Assembly (NCBI GenBank): GCA_040878005.1
Contig: JBBDMW010000075.1
Coordinates: forward strand, 1-64,000
From: JBBDMW01 sp040878005
Lineage (GTDB): Bacteria > Chloroflexota > Dehalococcoidia > Lucifugimonadales > Lucifugimonadaceae
DNA length: 64,000 nucleotides
Direction of reading: 5' to 3'
The notes under the pieces are model-generated. The model was given only the letters and a program-made list of their open reading frames with translations. It searched no databases and was not told where the DNA came from. Positions 28,005-37,011 of this stretch are shown here, in pieces (positions within the stretch are counted from its first letter, which is position 1; every line of letters begins with the position of its first letter). The translations under genes and the position numbers were made by a program.

Positions 28005-28317
28005 ATCTGGATACCTTCCAGGCGAATGCTCGCTGCTACAACAACTTACCTGCCGTACGTTAAAGGATACTACTTTATAAGGCTGCTATCAAATTTCACA
28101 ACACGTGTCAGTTCAAGTAGAGGCTGCCAACAGTTTGACCCTTCGACTTGCGGAGGGGTTGATCGCTTGACGTTCAAGCACACGAGCCAGTAAAGGCGGA
28201 TAGCTGGGGCGCATGGCTATTTCGCGGTCTGCGGGGCATGGTTGGAATCACAAGATAGAATGCAGGCACCCAGCGGTTCCCACGGATGGAGGTATGCACG
28301 GTGAATACGGCTCTTTC
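28005..28317. other. Divergent region between dnaJ and the hopanoid operon
   Basis: A 313-bp region that must hold the dnaJ promoter (minus) and the promoter of the hopanoid operon (plus). It is noticeably more AT-rich than the rest of the window around 28040-28110 (for example GGATACTACTTTATAAGG), and contains a palindrome at 28165-28179. The exact right edge depends on the uncertain start of the next gene. Confidence 0.5.
28165..28179. promoter_or_regulatory. Palindrome GCTTGA-CGT-TCAAGC
   Basis: A perfect 6+3+6 inverted repeat midway between dnaJ and the polyprenyl synthetase gene. The half-site CTTGA resembles half of the HspR-bound HAIR element, but the spacing (3 instead of 11 bases between CTTGA and TCAAG) does not match, so assignment to HspR is doubtful. 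Confidence 0.4.
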
Positions 28318-29400
28318 ATGTCTCAAACTGCGAGTGACGCCGTGATGAGCGCCTATGCGCGTTCATCGATCGCCCTGCCCGCGTTTTTCTCGCGTTACCA
28401 AGGGGACATTGAGGCAGCGCTTCGCGCTGAACTGGCCCCCAGGTCCCTGTCGTTGTATGACACGCACCGTTATTACCTGGGTTGGACCGGAATCAACGGC
28501 GAACAAGCGGAATCAGGGGGCGGAAAGGCGATGCGGCCGACTCTGTGCCTCCTTGCATGCGATGCTGCGGGGGGCGACATCAACAGGGCCATGCCGGTTG
28601 CTGTCGCGCTCGAGTTGGTGCACAACTTCTCGCTGATACACGATGACCTGGAGGACGGCGACCGCTTTCGCCGTCACCGCCCAACGGTATGGGCGATATG
28701 GGGCGAGGCGACAGCGGTCGTATCTGGCAACGCGATGCTCAAGATCGCAGATCTCGCGACGCAGCGGCTGCGAGAATGCGGGGTTCCACCCGGCGTCGCC
28801 CTTGAGGCGGAGCATGTGCTTACAGAGAACTACCTGCGCATGATGGAGGGGCAGTACCTGGACATTGCCTTCGAGTCGCGGGACGATGTCACGGTTAAGG
28901 AATACCTGGACATGATTGAGCGCAAGACCGGCGCCCTTATTGAGGTGTCTGTTTACCTCGGCTCCCTCGTGGCGCGAACTGGCGAGCCGGACCGTGCCCT
29001 GGCTGAGGGGCTCAGGAGAGTTGGCTATGAGCTTGGGCGAGTGTTCCAGATCAGGGACGATGTGCTTGGGGTATGGGGAGGGCCTGCGACCGGCAAGCCC
29101 GTGGGAGCGGATATACAGAGAAAGAAAAAGGCGCTCCCGGCAGTACATGCCCTGACTCACACCACCGGGGCAGCAGAAAAAGAATTGCGCCTTATTTATG
29201 CAAAGGAAACCCCGGACGCCGATGATGTCGAGCGCGTCCTGGAGATTATGGATAAAGCTGGCACCCAGAAGTACTGCCAGCACCTCGCAGAGGAACGATG
29301 GCACAAAGGCCAAAGCGTGTTAAAGTCTCTGTCACTTGCAGGGGTCACGGGCCAGGAATTTGACCAGCTAGGCGAATTCCTCCTGGTCAGGGAAAGCTGA
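28318..29400 (+). CDS. Polyprenyl (farnesyl/geranylgeranyl-type) diphosphate synthase
   Basis: About 360 residues of the trans-prenyltransferase family, which joins isopentenyl units to an allylic diphosphate. The first Asp-rich motif is in HNFSLIHDDLEDGD, the substrate Lys-Arg region is KAMRPTLCLLACDAAGG, and the second motif is RVFQIRDDVLGVWG, where the usual last Asp is replaced by Gly, as in many bacterial farnesyl-type enzymes. As first gene of the hopanoid operon it most likely makes farnesyl diphosphate for HpnC/HpnD. The start is uncertain: ATG at 28318 gives a normal N-terminus; ATGs at 28213 and 28294 also exist. Confidence 0.85.
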   Translation: MSQTASDAVMSAYARSSIALPAFFSRYQGDIEAALRAELAPRSLSLYDTHRYYLGWTGINGEQAESGGGKAMRPTLCLLACDAAGGDINRAMPVAVALELVHNFSLIHDDLEDGDRFRRHRPTVWAIWGEATAVVSGNAMLKIADLATQRLRECGVPPGVALEAEHVLTENYLRMMEGQYLDIAFESRDDVTVKEYLDMIERKTGALIEVSVYLGSLVARTGEPDRALAEGLRRVGYELGRVFQIRDDVLGVWGGPATGKPVGADIQRKKKALPAVHALTHTTGAAEKELRLIYAKETPDADDVERVLEIMDKAGTQKYCQHLAEERWHKGQSVLKSLSLAGVTGQEFDQLGEFLLVRES

Positions 29401-29463
29401 CCCTTCAGTTTCATAAAGGCCCTTTCCATGCTGCCTGCTCCTGGCAGGTGAAAGGATCCGAAG

Positions 29464-30504
29464 ATGGGCAGACCTCTTGAACTGGCTACACGGGTTGGCT
29501 GGTACATCTTCAAGAACCGGGTTGTGAAACGGCGGTCAAGGTTCCCGCTCGTAACCATGCTGGAGCCGCTTGAAGCCTGCAACCTGGCATGCGAGGGCTG
29601 CGGCAGGATCCGCGAATACGAATCTGTCATCCACCGCCAGCTTACGGTGGAAGAGTGCATGCGTGCCGTCGAGGAGTCAGGCGCGCCTGTTGTGTCAATC
29701 GCGGGTGGCGAGCCCACCATATGGCCGCACCTCCCTGAGCTGGTAAACACCCTCGTCTCACAAAAGAAGTTCGTGTACGTATGCACGAACGGCTTGACGA
29801 TGGGCAAGATGATGAAGGAGATACCGCCCACCAAGTACTTTGCGTGGGTGGTACACCTGGACGGCACCGGCGAACATCATGATGCAGCGGTGTCCCGGAA
29901 GGGTGTCTACCAGATTGCGATGAAAATGGCAGAGAAGGCCGTTGAGCAGGGGTACCGGGTTTGCAGCAACACCACCCTGTTCAGCGGCAGCGACCCCGAT
30001 GATCTTCATGCACTGTGGAAGATGACCACGGCGAAGGGATTCGAAGGCGCCATGGTGACGGCCGGATATGACTACGAAATTGTGCCCAACCAGCAGTTGT
30101 TCCTGAAAAAGCAACAGGCCATAAACATCTTCCAGAAAGTCCTGGACCCCGCAAAAACCAGGGACATTCGCTTCTACAACAACCCGCTGTACCTGCAGTA
30201 CCTGCGCGGCGAGCGCGACTACAAGAGCTGCACCGCATGGTCCAACCCCACCTACACCATCATGGGTTGGAGAAACCCGTGCTACCCGCTGGCGGACAGC
30301 CACACACAGACCCTCGATGACCTTATGCAGGATGAAGTCTGGGATAAGTATGGCAACTCGGAAAAAGACTCACGCTGTGCCAACTGCATGATGCATTGCG
30401 GGTTTGAATCGACGACGATCCTCGGCGCCATGGGAAATCCACGGGACGCTGTGGCCATGGTGCGCTCGGGCGCAATCACAAAGAGCGGCATCACAGCCGG
30501 ATGA
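29464..30504 (+). CDS. hpnH: Adenosyl-hopene transferase HpnH (radical SAM)
   Basis: A 346-residue radical SAM enzyme. The [4Fe-4S]-binding cysteines are Cys39, Cys43 and Cys46 in ACNLACEGCGR, followed by the SAM-contact VVSIAGGEPTIWPHLPEL. Family-specific runs include YFAWVVHLDGTGEHHD, NNPLYLQYLRGERDY and CMMHCGFESTTILG. HpnH couples the 5'-deoxyadenosyl group of SAM to diploptene to give adenosylhopane, the first step of bacteriohopanepolyol side-chain synthesis. Length is typical. It is followed by hpnG, which acts on its product. Confidence 0.94.
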   Translation: MGRPLELATRVGWYIFKNRVVKRRSRFPLVTMLEPLEACNLACEGCGRIREYESVIHRQLTVEECMRAVEESGAPVVSIAGGEPTIWPHLPELVNTLVSQKKFVYVCTNGLTMGKMMKEIPPTKYFAWVVHLDGTGEHHDAAVSRKGVYQIAMKMAEKAVEQGYRVCSNTTLFSGSDPDDLHALWKMTTAKGFEGAMVTAGYDYEIVPNQQLFLKKQQAINIFQKVLDPAKTRDIRFYNNPLYLQYLRGERDYKSCTAWSNPTYTIMGWRNPCYPLADSHTQTLDDLMQDEVWDKYGNSEKDSRCANCMMHCGFESTTILGAMGNPRDAVAMVRSGAITKSGITAG

Positions 30505-30588
30505 CGGTTGACACCGAAGAATCGGTTAAATAGTAGCCACAACACCGCGTGCAGTGCGCTGCAAGTTAGGATTTAGCGGGGTTTTCCA

Positions 30589-31425
30589 GTGTTTCTTGCA
30601 TTAGCCGCCCTCACATACGAGGTATCTGGGATTCTCCGCGCGGGCCGGTATGAGCAGTTGCAAACGGCGGGCGAACCTCTTGCATTCCGCAACAAGACCG
30701 GGCGGGGATACCGGGGAGTCGACATAGTCCTGGCGGTTAGCGGAACTGGCCGCGAACGTTCGCTGGCCGCGGCGAAGTGGGCGATCTCCGAATACAAGCC
30801 AGATGCTGTCATCTCCATGGGATTTGGAGGGGGAACCAAGCCATCGCTGCAACCGGGCCACGTGGTGCTGGCAACCGAGATGCACCGGCTGGACGGCGCC
30901 CCGTTTTACTGGGACAAGAGGCAGTTCGGCGAGCCGATCTGCCCTGACCGGACTCTGCTTGCCCGAGCACGAAACGCCGTGGAACTGGCCGGCGTGGACT
31001 TCGAGCTCGGCCGCCTGGTCAATCTTCCAGTTATAGCCAAGACATCCGGCATGAAGCGCTGGATAGGCAAATCGCTTTTGGCCTCGGCAATCGACATGGA
31101 GAGCTACGTTGTAGCGGAGGCGGCACTTGAGGCAGGCGTGCCCTTCGTGGCCGTCCGGGCCATTGTTGACACGTGCGACGTGGACCTTCCGGGGCTGGTT
31201 GGCGAGGTGGACCAGCCACCGGGCAGGGGCATGGCCCTGGCTGCCCTGCGCTATGTTCTGCGCAATCCCATGCAGACGCCCGCCCTGGCAAGGCTGGCCC
31301 GGCATTCTGCACACGCCCGCCGCTCCCTCACGTCATTCTTTTCCGAATACGTGGCCGAGCAGGGTTACGCCGCACGTATGGCCTCCGATATTACACAGAA
31401 GGCTGTTTCAGGGAGGATGGCCTGA
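30589..31425 (+). CDS. hpnG: Adenosylhopane nucleosidase/phosphorylase HpnG
   Basis: A 278-residue member of the purine nucleoside phosphorylase/MTA nucleosidase superfamily. The glycine-rich DAVISMGFGGGTKPSL and the purine-site motif SAIDMESYVVAEAALEAGVP (Met-Glu-Ser pair) are clear, followed by VRAIVDTCDVDLP. In hopanoid clusters HpnG releases adenine from adenosylhopane, leading to ribosylhopane. The start is GTG at 30589 after GGGG. Its stop overlaps the start of hpnA by one base (TGATG). Other nucleosidase functions are possible on sequence alone; context decides. Confidence 0.88.
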   Translation: MFLALAALTYEVSGILRAGRYEQLQTAGEPLAFRNKTGRGYRGVDIVLAVSGTGRERSLAAAKWAISEYKPDAVISMGFGGGTKPSLQPGHVVLATEMHRLDGAPFYWDKRQFGEPICPDRTLLARARNAVELAGVDFELGRLVNLPVIAKTSGMKRWIGKSLLASAIDMESYVVAEAALEAGVPFVAVRAIVDTCDVDLPGLVGEVDQPPGRGMALAALRYVLRNPMQTPALARLARHSAHARRSLTSFFSEYVAEQGYAARMASDITQKAVSGRMA

Positions 31426-32462
31426 TGCGGGTGCTGGTCACAGGCGCCACCGGGTTCATTGGTGGAGCACTCGTCCGCCGCCTGATTGGTTCTGGCTACA
31501 GGGTCCGCGCACTGGCAAGGCCCGGCGCTGATTCGGCAGCGCTGGACAATGCCGGGGCGGAAGTGATGACAGGCGACCTGCTTGACCCTGAATCGCTTTC
31601 AGCGGCCGTGAATGGCATGGAAGGACTTTTCCACACTGGCGCGATCTATTCCTACTGGTTGAGGGATACATCTTTGATGTACCGGACCAATGTGGATGGG
31701 ACAAAGAGCCTGTTTGCTGCTGCACGGTCAAAAGGCGTCCGCAGGGCGGTATTCACCAGCACAGTCGCCACGCTAAAGTGGCCGGGGCCGGGGAGGGTGG
31801 CAGACGAGTCACATCAGGCGTCATACTCCGAGCTCCCCGGGCATTACAAGCGTTCCAAGCTGCTTGCAGAGCAGGCCGTACTGGAGTTCAACGGTCCGGA
31901 TTTCGAGGTCGTGGTGGTTAACCCGACGGCCCCATTTGGCCCTGGTGATGCGCGCCCCACTCCCACCGGGAGAATAGTGCTGGAGTTCCTTCGCCGCTCC
32001 TTCCCGGGGTACGTCAGCACAGGCATGAACGTGTGCGACGTAGATGACGTGGCGGCCGGACATGTGGGCGCCTTCGAGATGGGCAGGGCGGGCGAAAGAT
32101 ACATACTGGGCAGCGAAAACGTGACCCTGCGCGGCATCTATGAATTGCTGACGAAGGCCACCGGTATTCACCGTCGCCCAGTGCGGGTGCCGTACCCCCT
32201 CGCGTACGCGGCAGGCCTTCTTGACTCGATAGCAGAAAGAACCCTATTGCGGCGGGTGCCGTACATACCGCTGGAAGGTCTGCGCGTGGCCCGGCATCCC
32301 ATGTTCGTGGACAGCGGGAAGGCCGTGCGTGAGCTTGGCCTGCCACAACGTCCCGCCATCGAATCCCTTGAACGCGCCGCCCGCTGGTACATCGACTCCG
32401 GCTATGTTCACACCAGCAGGCTCACCAAGCGCCGTACCGGGAACATGGAGGCGCGCGAGTGA
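31425..32462 (+). CDS. hpnA: Hopanoid-associated sugar epimerase HpnA
   Basis: A 345-residue extended SDR. The NAD(P) motif VTGATGFIGGALVRRL is at the N-terminus; the catalytic Tyr-Lys is in GHYKRSKLLAEQ. Family-specific runs include GLFHTGAIYSYWLRDTSLMY, VVNPTAPFGPGDARPTPTG and DVDDVAAGHVGAFEMG. HpnA-type proteins accompany hopanoid side-chain genes; their exact substrate is not settled. GGAGG lies eight bases before the ATG. It overlaps hpnG by one base and shc by four (GTGA), so the three are translationally linked. Confidence 0.9.
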   Translation: MRVLVTGATGFIGGALVRRLIGSGYRVRALARPGADSAALDNAGAEVMTGDLLDPESLSAAVNGMEGLFHTGAIYSYWLRDTSLMYRTNVDGTKSLFAAARSKGVRRAVFTSTVATLKWPGPGRVADESHQASYSELPGHYKRSKLLAEQAVLEFNGPDFEVVVVNPTAPFGPGDARPTPTGRIVLEFLRRSFPGYVSTGMNVCDVDDVAAGHVGAFEMGRAGERYILGSENVTLRGIYELLTKATGIHRRPVRVPYPLAYAAGLLDSIAERTLLRRVPYIPLEGLRVARHPMFVDSGKAVRELGLPQRPAIESLERAARWYIDSGYVHTSRLTKRRTGNMEARE

Positions 32463-34561
32463 ATCCTGTAGAGACAACAATGCCGATCCTGGCGCCGACG
32501 GTTCGGACCGGCGCTGTTTACAGGGTTTTCGGCAAAAGTGATACCCGCAGCGTTGACGAGGCCATTGAACGTACTCATGCCTTTTTGAGGGCCACTCAGC
32601 ACAAAAATGGGTACTGGTGGGGCGAGCTTGAGTCGAACCCAACCATGGAAGCCGAATACGTATTCCTCATGCACATCCTGGGGGTTGGGAACGACGAGCG
32701 CCTCAGAAAGGTTGCCAACTTCATTGAGCAGCGCCAGCAAGAGGACGGCGGCTGGGGGATGTACTACGGCGGCGCAGGTGACCTCAGCACCACCATCGAA
32801 TGCTACACAGCGTTGAAGATGGCAGGCCGGGACCCGGACTCCGATTCAATGAAAGCGGCTCGAAACCTGATACTTGGAAAGGGCGGCATTGAGGGCGCAC
32901 GCATCTTCACCAAGATTTGGCTCGCCATGCTGGGCCAGTGGGACTGGAAGGGCACGCCATACCTTGCGCCGGAACTGGTTCTCCTGCCCACTCCCCTGCC
33001 GCTAAATATCTACTCGTTCGCCAGTTGGACAAGAGCGACTGTGGTGCCGATGACCGTCATTCTGTCGCAGCACCCCACCTTTCCGCTGTCGCCGGAAATG
33101 GCCATTGATGAGCTGTACGCGAGCGGCCGGCAGAATGCTGTCTATTCTCTGCCCGCGCCGGTGGGCCGAAGCTGGGAGCGGATCCTGTTCGCAGCAGACC
33201 GCATTCTCAGGGCTGCGGACCGGCTCCTGTGGAACCCGCTCAGGCCAAGGGCGCTGAAAGAGGTGGAAAAGTGGATATGCCAGCACCAGGAGGCTGACGG
33301 AAGCTGGGGTGGAATCCAGCCGCCGTGGGTGTACTCCCTTATAGCGCTGACCCAGCTTGGATACTCACCAGACCACAATGTCATCAGGCGAGGACTGGAA
33401 GGCTTTGAGGGTTTCGCGATTGAAAGCGACGACACATGGCAGTTGCAGGCCTGCGTTTCGCCCGTGTGGGACACCTGCCTCACCGTCAACAGCCTGATTG
33501 AATCAGGCATGGACCCTGATGACCTCATGATAGTCAGGGCCTCCGATTGGCTGATCAATCAGCAGATACTCAAGCCCGGCGATTGGCAGGTCAAGGTGAA
33601 AAACGCGGAGCCCGGCGGATGGGCTTTCGAGTTTGCCAACGAAATGTACCCGGACACAGATGACGCGGCAGAGATACTGCTCGCCATTGGCCGCGCCGGA
33701 AACAGCAACCCTGCGGGCTGCGATGCGGCAGTGAAGCGCGGCATGCGGTGGCTGCTCAGCATGCAGAGCCGCAATGGCGGCTGGGGCTCGTTCGACAAGG
33801 ACAACACCAGCCGGCTTGTGACCAAGCTTCCCTTTTTTGACTTTGGTGAAACCATCGATCCCCCCAGCGTAGATGTCACAGCCCATATCGTTGAGGCAAT
33901 AGGGAGACTTGGATGGACGCCGGGCATGCCTTCGGTGGAAAGGGCGCTCAAGTATCTCTGGAACGAACAAGAAGAAGATGGCCCCTGGTTTGGACGGTGG
34001 GGCGTCAACTACATTTATGGGACAGGTGCTGTACTGCCCGCCCTGGAAGCGCTGGGTCATGACATGAGTGATCCGCGGGTACAACTAGCCGCGGATTGGA
34101 TAGAATCGTGTCAGAACTCGGACGGTGGCTGGGGAGAAACGTGTGCCTCCTACGCTGATCCACGCCTGCGGGGAGTTGGAATCAATACTCCGTCGCAGAC
34201 TGGTTGGGCGCTTATGGCGCTGATCGCAGCGGGACGGGGCGGCAGCGACGCAGCGAGGCATGGAGTAGAGTATTTGGTAAGCACCCAGTTGCCTGACGGC
34301 ACTTGGGAAGAGCAGCAATATACTGCTGCAGGCTTCCCGGGATACGGTATAGGTGACCGCAGATTCAAATCCCCGGAAGGCGATCCGGGCTCGTTGTTGC
34401 CGGGCGAACTGCCGTCCGGCTTTATGATCAAGTACCATATGTACCGTGTTTACTGGCCCTTGCTGGCGCTGGGGCGGTATCGCGCGACAGTTACGGCTGC
34501 CACGCCGGGCGGCAGTCTCCCAGACAGATCCCAGGGGGTTATTGGGCTTGCAGATGGATAA
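32459..34561 (+). CDS. shc: Squalene-hopene cyclase
   Basis: A 700-residue class II triterpene cyclase, membrane-associated. The proton-donating DXDD motif is Asp399-Thr-Asp-Asp402 (YPDTDDAAEI). QW repeats are seen near residues 93-100 (QEDGGWG), 278-285 (EADGSWGG), 436-446 (QSRNGGWGSFD), 504-515 and 552-560 (QNSDGGWGE). The end carries AAGFPGYGIGDRRF, then a ~20-residue insert, then SGFMIKYHMYRVYWPL. It folds squalene into hopene/hopanol. Length is slightly above the usual ~630-680. GTG start overlaps hpnA by four bases. Confidence 0.96.
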   Translation: MNPVETTMPILAPTVRTGAVYRVFGKSDTRSVDEAIERTHAFLRATQHKNGYWWGELESNPTMEAEYVFLMHILGVGNDERLRKVANFIEQRQQEDGGWGMYYGGAGDLSTTIECYTALKMAGRDPDSDSMKAARNLILGKGGIEGARIFTKIWLAMLGQWDWKGTPYLAPELVLLPTPLPLNIYSFASWTRATVVPMTVILSQHPTFPLSPEMAIDELYASGRQNAVYSLPAPVGRSWERILFAADRILRAADRLLWNPLRPRALKEVEKWICQHQEADGSWGGIQPPWVYSLIALTQLGYSPDHNVIRRGLEGFEGFAIESDDTWQLQACVSPVWDTCLTVNSLIESGMDPDDLMIVRASDWLINQQILKPGDWQVKVKNAEPGGWAFEFANEMYPDTDDAAEILLAIGRAGNSNPAGCDAAVKRGMRWLLSMQSRNGGWGSFDKDNTSRLVTKLPFFDFGETIDPPSVDVTAHIVEAIGRLGWTPGMPSVERALKYLWNEQEEDGPWFGRWGVNYIYGTGAVLPALEALGHDMSDPRVQLAADWIESCQNSDGGWGETCASYADPRLRGVGINTPSQTGWALMALIAAGRGGSDAARHGVEYLVSTQLPDGTWEEQQYTAAGFPGYGIGDRRFKSPEGDPGSLLPGELPSGFMIKYHMYRVYWPLLALGRYRATVTAATPGGSLPDRSQGVIGLADG

Positions 34562-34570
34562 GGCGGAACC

Positions 34571-35089
34571 ATGGCACACACTGCCGACGGTCGTGTGACG
34601 ATGCTTAACGGACGATCTCCGGGAGGCCTGGTCACCGGCACTGAATACAAGGTGTACTCACAAACCGTACAGGTTGAGACACGGGATGCACCTGAGTTCA
34701 TCGACATCACCGACACAGTCCGGGAGATTGTTTCCGCCTCCGGAGTCGCAAATGGACAGGTTCTTGTTTTCAGCCGGCACACAACCGCGGCGGTCAAGAT
34801 CAACGAGAATGAGCCGCTGCTCCTAAAAGACATGGAGCACTTCCTCGAACGATGCGCCTCCAAGGGCTCCTACTACGGGCACAATGACTTCCCAATCAGG
34901 ACTGTCAACATGCACGAGGGTGAGTGCCCGAACGGCCACGCCCATTGCCAGCACCTTGTGCTGGGCGCAAGCGAGACGGTTCCGGTGGTGAATGGCGAAT
35001 TGATGCTGGGAAAGTGGCAGAGCGTATTCCTGATCGAGTTGGATGAGCCCAAGCCACGCCAGGTTATTTTCCAGGTGCAGGGGCTCTAG
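34571..35089 (+). CDS. YjbQ/UPF0047 family protein
   Basis: A 172-residue protein of the YjbQ fold. Family residues are clear: VFSRHTTAAVKINENEPLLL, a conserved-His region MHEGECPNGHAHCQHLVLG and LGKWQSVFLIELDEPKPRQV. Some homologues have weak thiamine-phosphate synthase activity, but the physiological role is unsettled. It sits between shc (9 bp gap) and hpnC (35 bp gap) within the hopanoid operon, so a lipid-linked job is possible though unproven. The ATG start at 34571 gives a ~25-residue N-terminal extension compared with the core family. Confidence 0.88.
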   Translation: MAHTADGRVTMLNGRSPGGLVTGTEYKVYSQTVQVETRDAPEFIDITDTVREIVSASGVANGQVLVFSRHTTAAVKINENEPLLLKDMEHFLERCASKGSYYGHNDFPIRTVNMHEGECPNGHAHCQHLVLGASETVPVVNGELMLGKWQSVFLIELDEPKPRQVIFQVQGL

Positions 35090-35124
35090 CCCGGCGCGCT
35101 GACAGACTGCGATTACACCAGGCC

Positions 35125-36069
35125 ATGAACCCCTCAGCCAAAAGTGCCGGGGGGATGACGCCTCCCGGTGATCCACTAACCGCTGGGTCCGCTGACAGTC
35201 TCCAGGATGCATTTGACTCCTGCGAACGACTGGCGAAGTCCCACTACGAGAATTTTTCACTGGGCACCCGCCTGTTGCCGCGGGACCTGCGCCGGCACTT
35301 CTATGCCATCTACGCGTTCTGCCGGGGTGTGGACGACCTGGGGGATGAGATTGAGGGTGACCGCCTTGCGTCTCTTAACGAGTGGGAGCGCCAACTACGC
35401 CTCAGCTATGACGGAACCCCGGACCACCCCTACTTCCTTGCACTGCGGGACACGATCAGCCAGTTCGATATTCCCAGGGAACCGTTCCTGAAACTCATTG
35501 AGGCCAATCGGCGAGACCAGGCGATGAAGCGTCACCCTGACTACCGGGAGTTGCTTGATTACTGCGACCACTCTGCCAACCCCGTTGGCAGGATTGTCCT
35601 CTACCTGTTTGGACACAGGGCGCCGGAGCTTCATGCGCTCTCAGATCACACATGCACTGCCCTCCAGCTCGCAAACTTCTGGCAGGACGTGGCACGTGAC
35701 TACGCCATTGGGCGCATATACATCCCGCTGGCTGACATGGCGTCGTACGGAGTCGACGAAGGCGCCATAGCCTCCGGCCAGGCCACCGAGGAGTTCAGGC
35801 GGTTGATGAAATTCCAGGTGGGCAGAACCAAGGAGATGTTCCGCAGGGGGTATGAACTGGTGGATATGGTGATCAGGCCCGCCCGCATTGACCTCGCCCT
35901 GTTCACAGCAGGTGGACTCGCTGTGCTCCGAGCCATTGAACAACAAGACTACGACGTGCTCTCACGCAGGCCGTCATTGTCAAAGTTTGCGAAAGCCAGG
36001 CTGTTTGCGTCAGCCTATCTTCGCAGCCGGGCGGGTTTGCCGCCGATTCCAGCACGCAGGTTCAAGTGA
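35125..36069 (+). CDS. hpnC: Squalene synthase-like HpnC (hydroxysqualene synthase)
   Basis: A 314-residue member of the squalene/phytoene synthase family. The first Asp-rich motif is in FCRGVDDLGDEIEGD, and the second region reads LQLANFWQDVARDYAIGRIY. In the HpnCDE route, HpnD makes presqualene diphosphate, HpnC converts it to hydroxysqualene and HpnE reduces that to squalene. The FWQD form of the second motif is what distinguishes HpnC from HpnD. It is followed 36 bp later by hpnD. Confidence 0.93.
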   Translation: MNPSAKSAGGMTPPGDPLTAGSADSLQDAFDSCERLAKSHYENFSLGTRLLPRDLRRHFYAIYAFCRGVDDLGDEIEGDRLASLNEWERQLRLSYDGTPDHPYFLALRDTISQFDIPREPFLKLIEANRRDQAMKRHPDYRELLDYCDHSANPVGRIVLYLFGHRAPELHALSDHTCTALQLANFWQDVARDYAIGRIYIPLADMASYGVDEGAIASGQATEEFRRLMKFQVGRTKEMFRRGYELVDMVIRPARIDLALFTAGGLAVLRAIEQQDYDVLSRRPSLSKFAKARLFASAYLRSRAGLPPIPARRFK

Positions 36070-36105
36070 GCCTGTTAGCCAGCAGACCCGCCACAGGGGT
36101 GAGTT

Positions 36106-37011
36106 TTGACCGCGATCAGCCAGAAGCAGCCACACCCGGCGCTCGATGAGAACGCTGTGGAAGTAGCGTACGACGCCTGTGCTGCGATAACCAGGGCCGC
36201 ATCAACCAATTTTTACTATGCATTCCTGACTTTGCCGGTTGAAAAGCGCCGGGCCATCTACGCTGCCTACGCCTTCTGCCGACTCTGCGACGATATTGTG
36301 GACGAGCCCGAACGGCGCAAGCAAGCGAATGAAGAGCTTGAGCTGGTGCGCAGGCAACTGGAGACTTCTTACTCAGGGGAGCCATCAGGTCCCATCTGGA
36401 CTGCGGTCGCTGACACCCAGCGCCGCTTTGGCATTCCCCAGCACTATTTCGCGGATGTAATCGACGGCTGTGAGATGGATATCACAACAGCCCGTTACCG
36501 AACTTTCGAGGACCTGGTGGCCTACTGCAAACGGGTGGCAAGCGCGGTGGGACTGATATGCATAGAAGTCTGTGGCTATAGCGATGATGACGCAGTAGGT
36601 TATGCCGTCGATATGGGCATAGCCATGCAAATGACCAATATCCTGCGTGACCTTTCAGAAGACGCGGAGAACGGTCGTGTTTACCTTCCGCAAGAAGACC
36701 TGGAGCGGTTTGGCTACACGGATGCTGAGTTAATGAATGGCGTGGTGAACGACAACTTCAAGGCTCTGATGAAGTTCGAAGTGGATCGTGCCCGCCAGTA
36801 CTACGAAAGCGGTGAAAGGCTCTTCCCCCTGCTGGACAGGCGTTCGAGGGCCTGTCCACAAGCGATGTTCTCTGTCTACCGGTCCCTGCTGGACCGGATA
36901 GAGGCTGCCGATTACGACGTCCTGAATCAGCGGGTAAGCCTGAGCGGCGTTGCAAAGCTCACCCTAGCGTTGAAATTATGGCTCCGAAGCCGAATCCCGG
37001 TGCTTCGCTGA
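36106..37011 (+). CDS. hpnD: Presqualene diphosphate synthase HpnD
   Basis: A 301-residue trans-isoprenyl synthase that condenses two farnesyl diphosphates. Both Asp-rich motifs are intact: RLCDDIVDEPERR and TNILRDLSEDAENGRVYLP. AYAFCRLCDDIVDE and the YYESGERLFPLLDRRSR region are family-typical. The start is TTG at 36106 with AGGGGTGAG upstream. The C-terminus overlaps hpnE by 34 bp, implying coupled translation. Confidence 0.94.
   Translation: MTAISQKQPHPALDENAVEVAYDACAAITRAASTNFYYAFLTLPVEKRRAIYAAYAFCRLCDDIVDEPERRKQANEELELVRRQLETSYSGEPSGPIWTAVADTQRRFGIPQHYFADVIDGCEMDITTARYRTFEDLVAYCKRVASAVGLICIEVCGYSDDDAVGYAVDMGIAMQMTNILRDLSEDAENGRVYLPQEDLERFGYTDAELMNGVVNDNFKALMKFEVDRARQYYESGERLFPLLDRRSRACPQAMFSVYRSLLDRIEAADYDVLNQRVSLSGVAKLTLALKLWLRSRIPVLR

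Noticed and set aside
26625..28317. HAIR element (CTTGAG-type) for HspR, or CIRCE for HrcA
   Set aside because: Neither consensus was found by eye upstream of clpC, hspR or dnaJ; only unrelated or wrongly spaced palindromes were seen.
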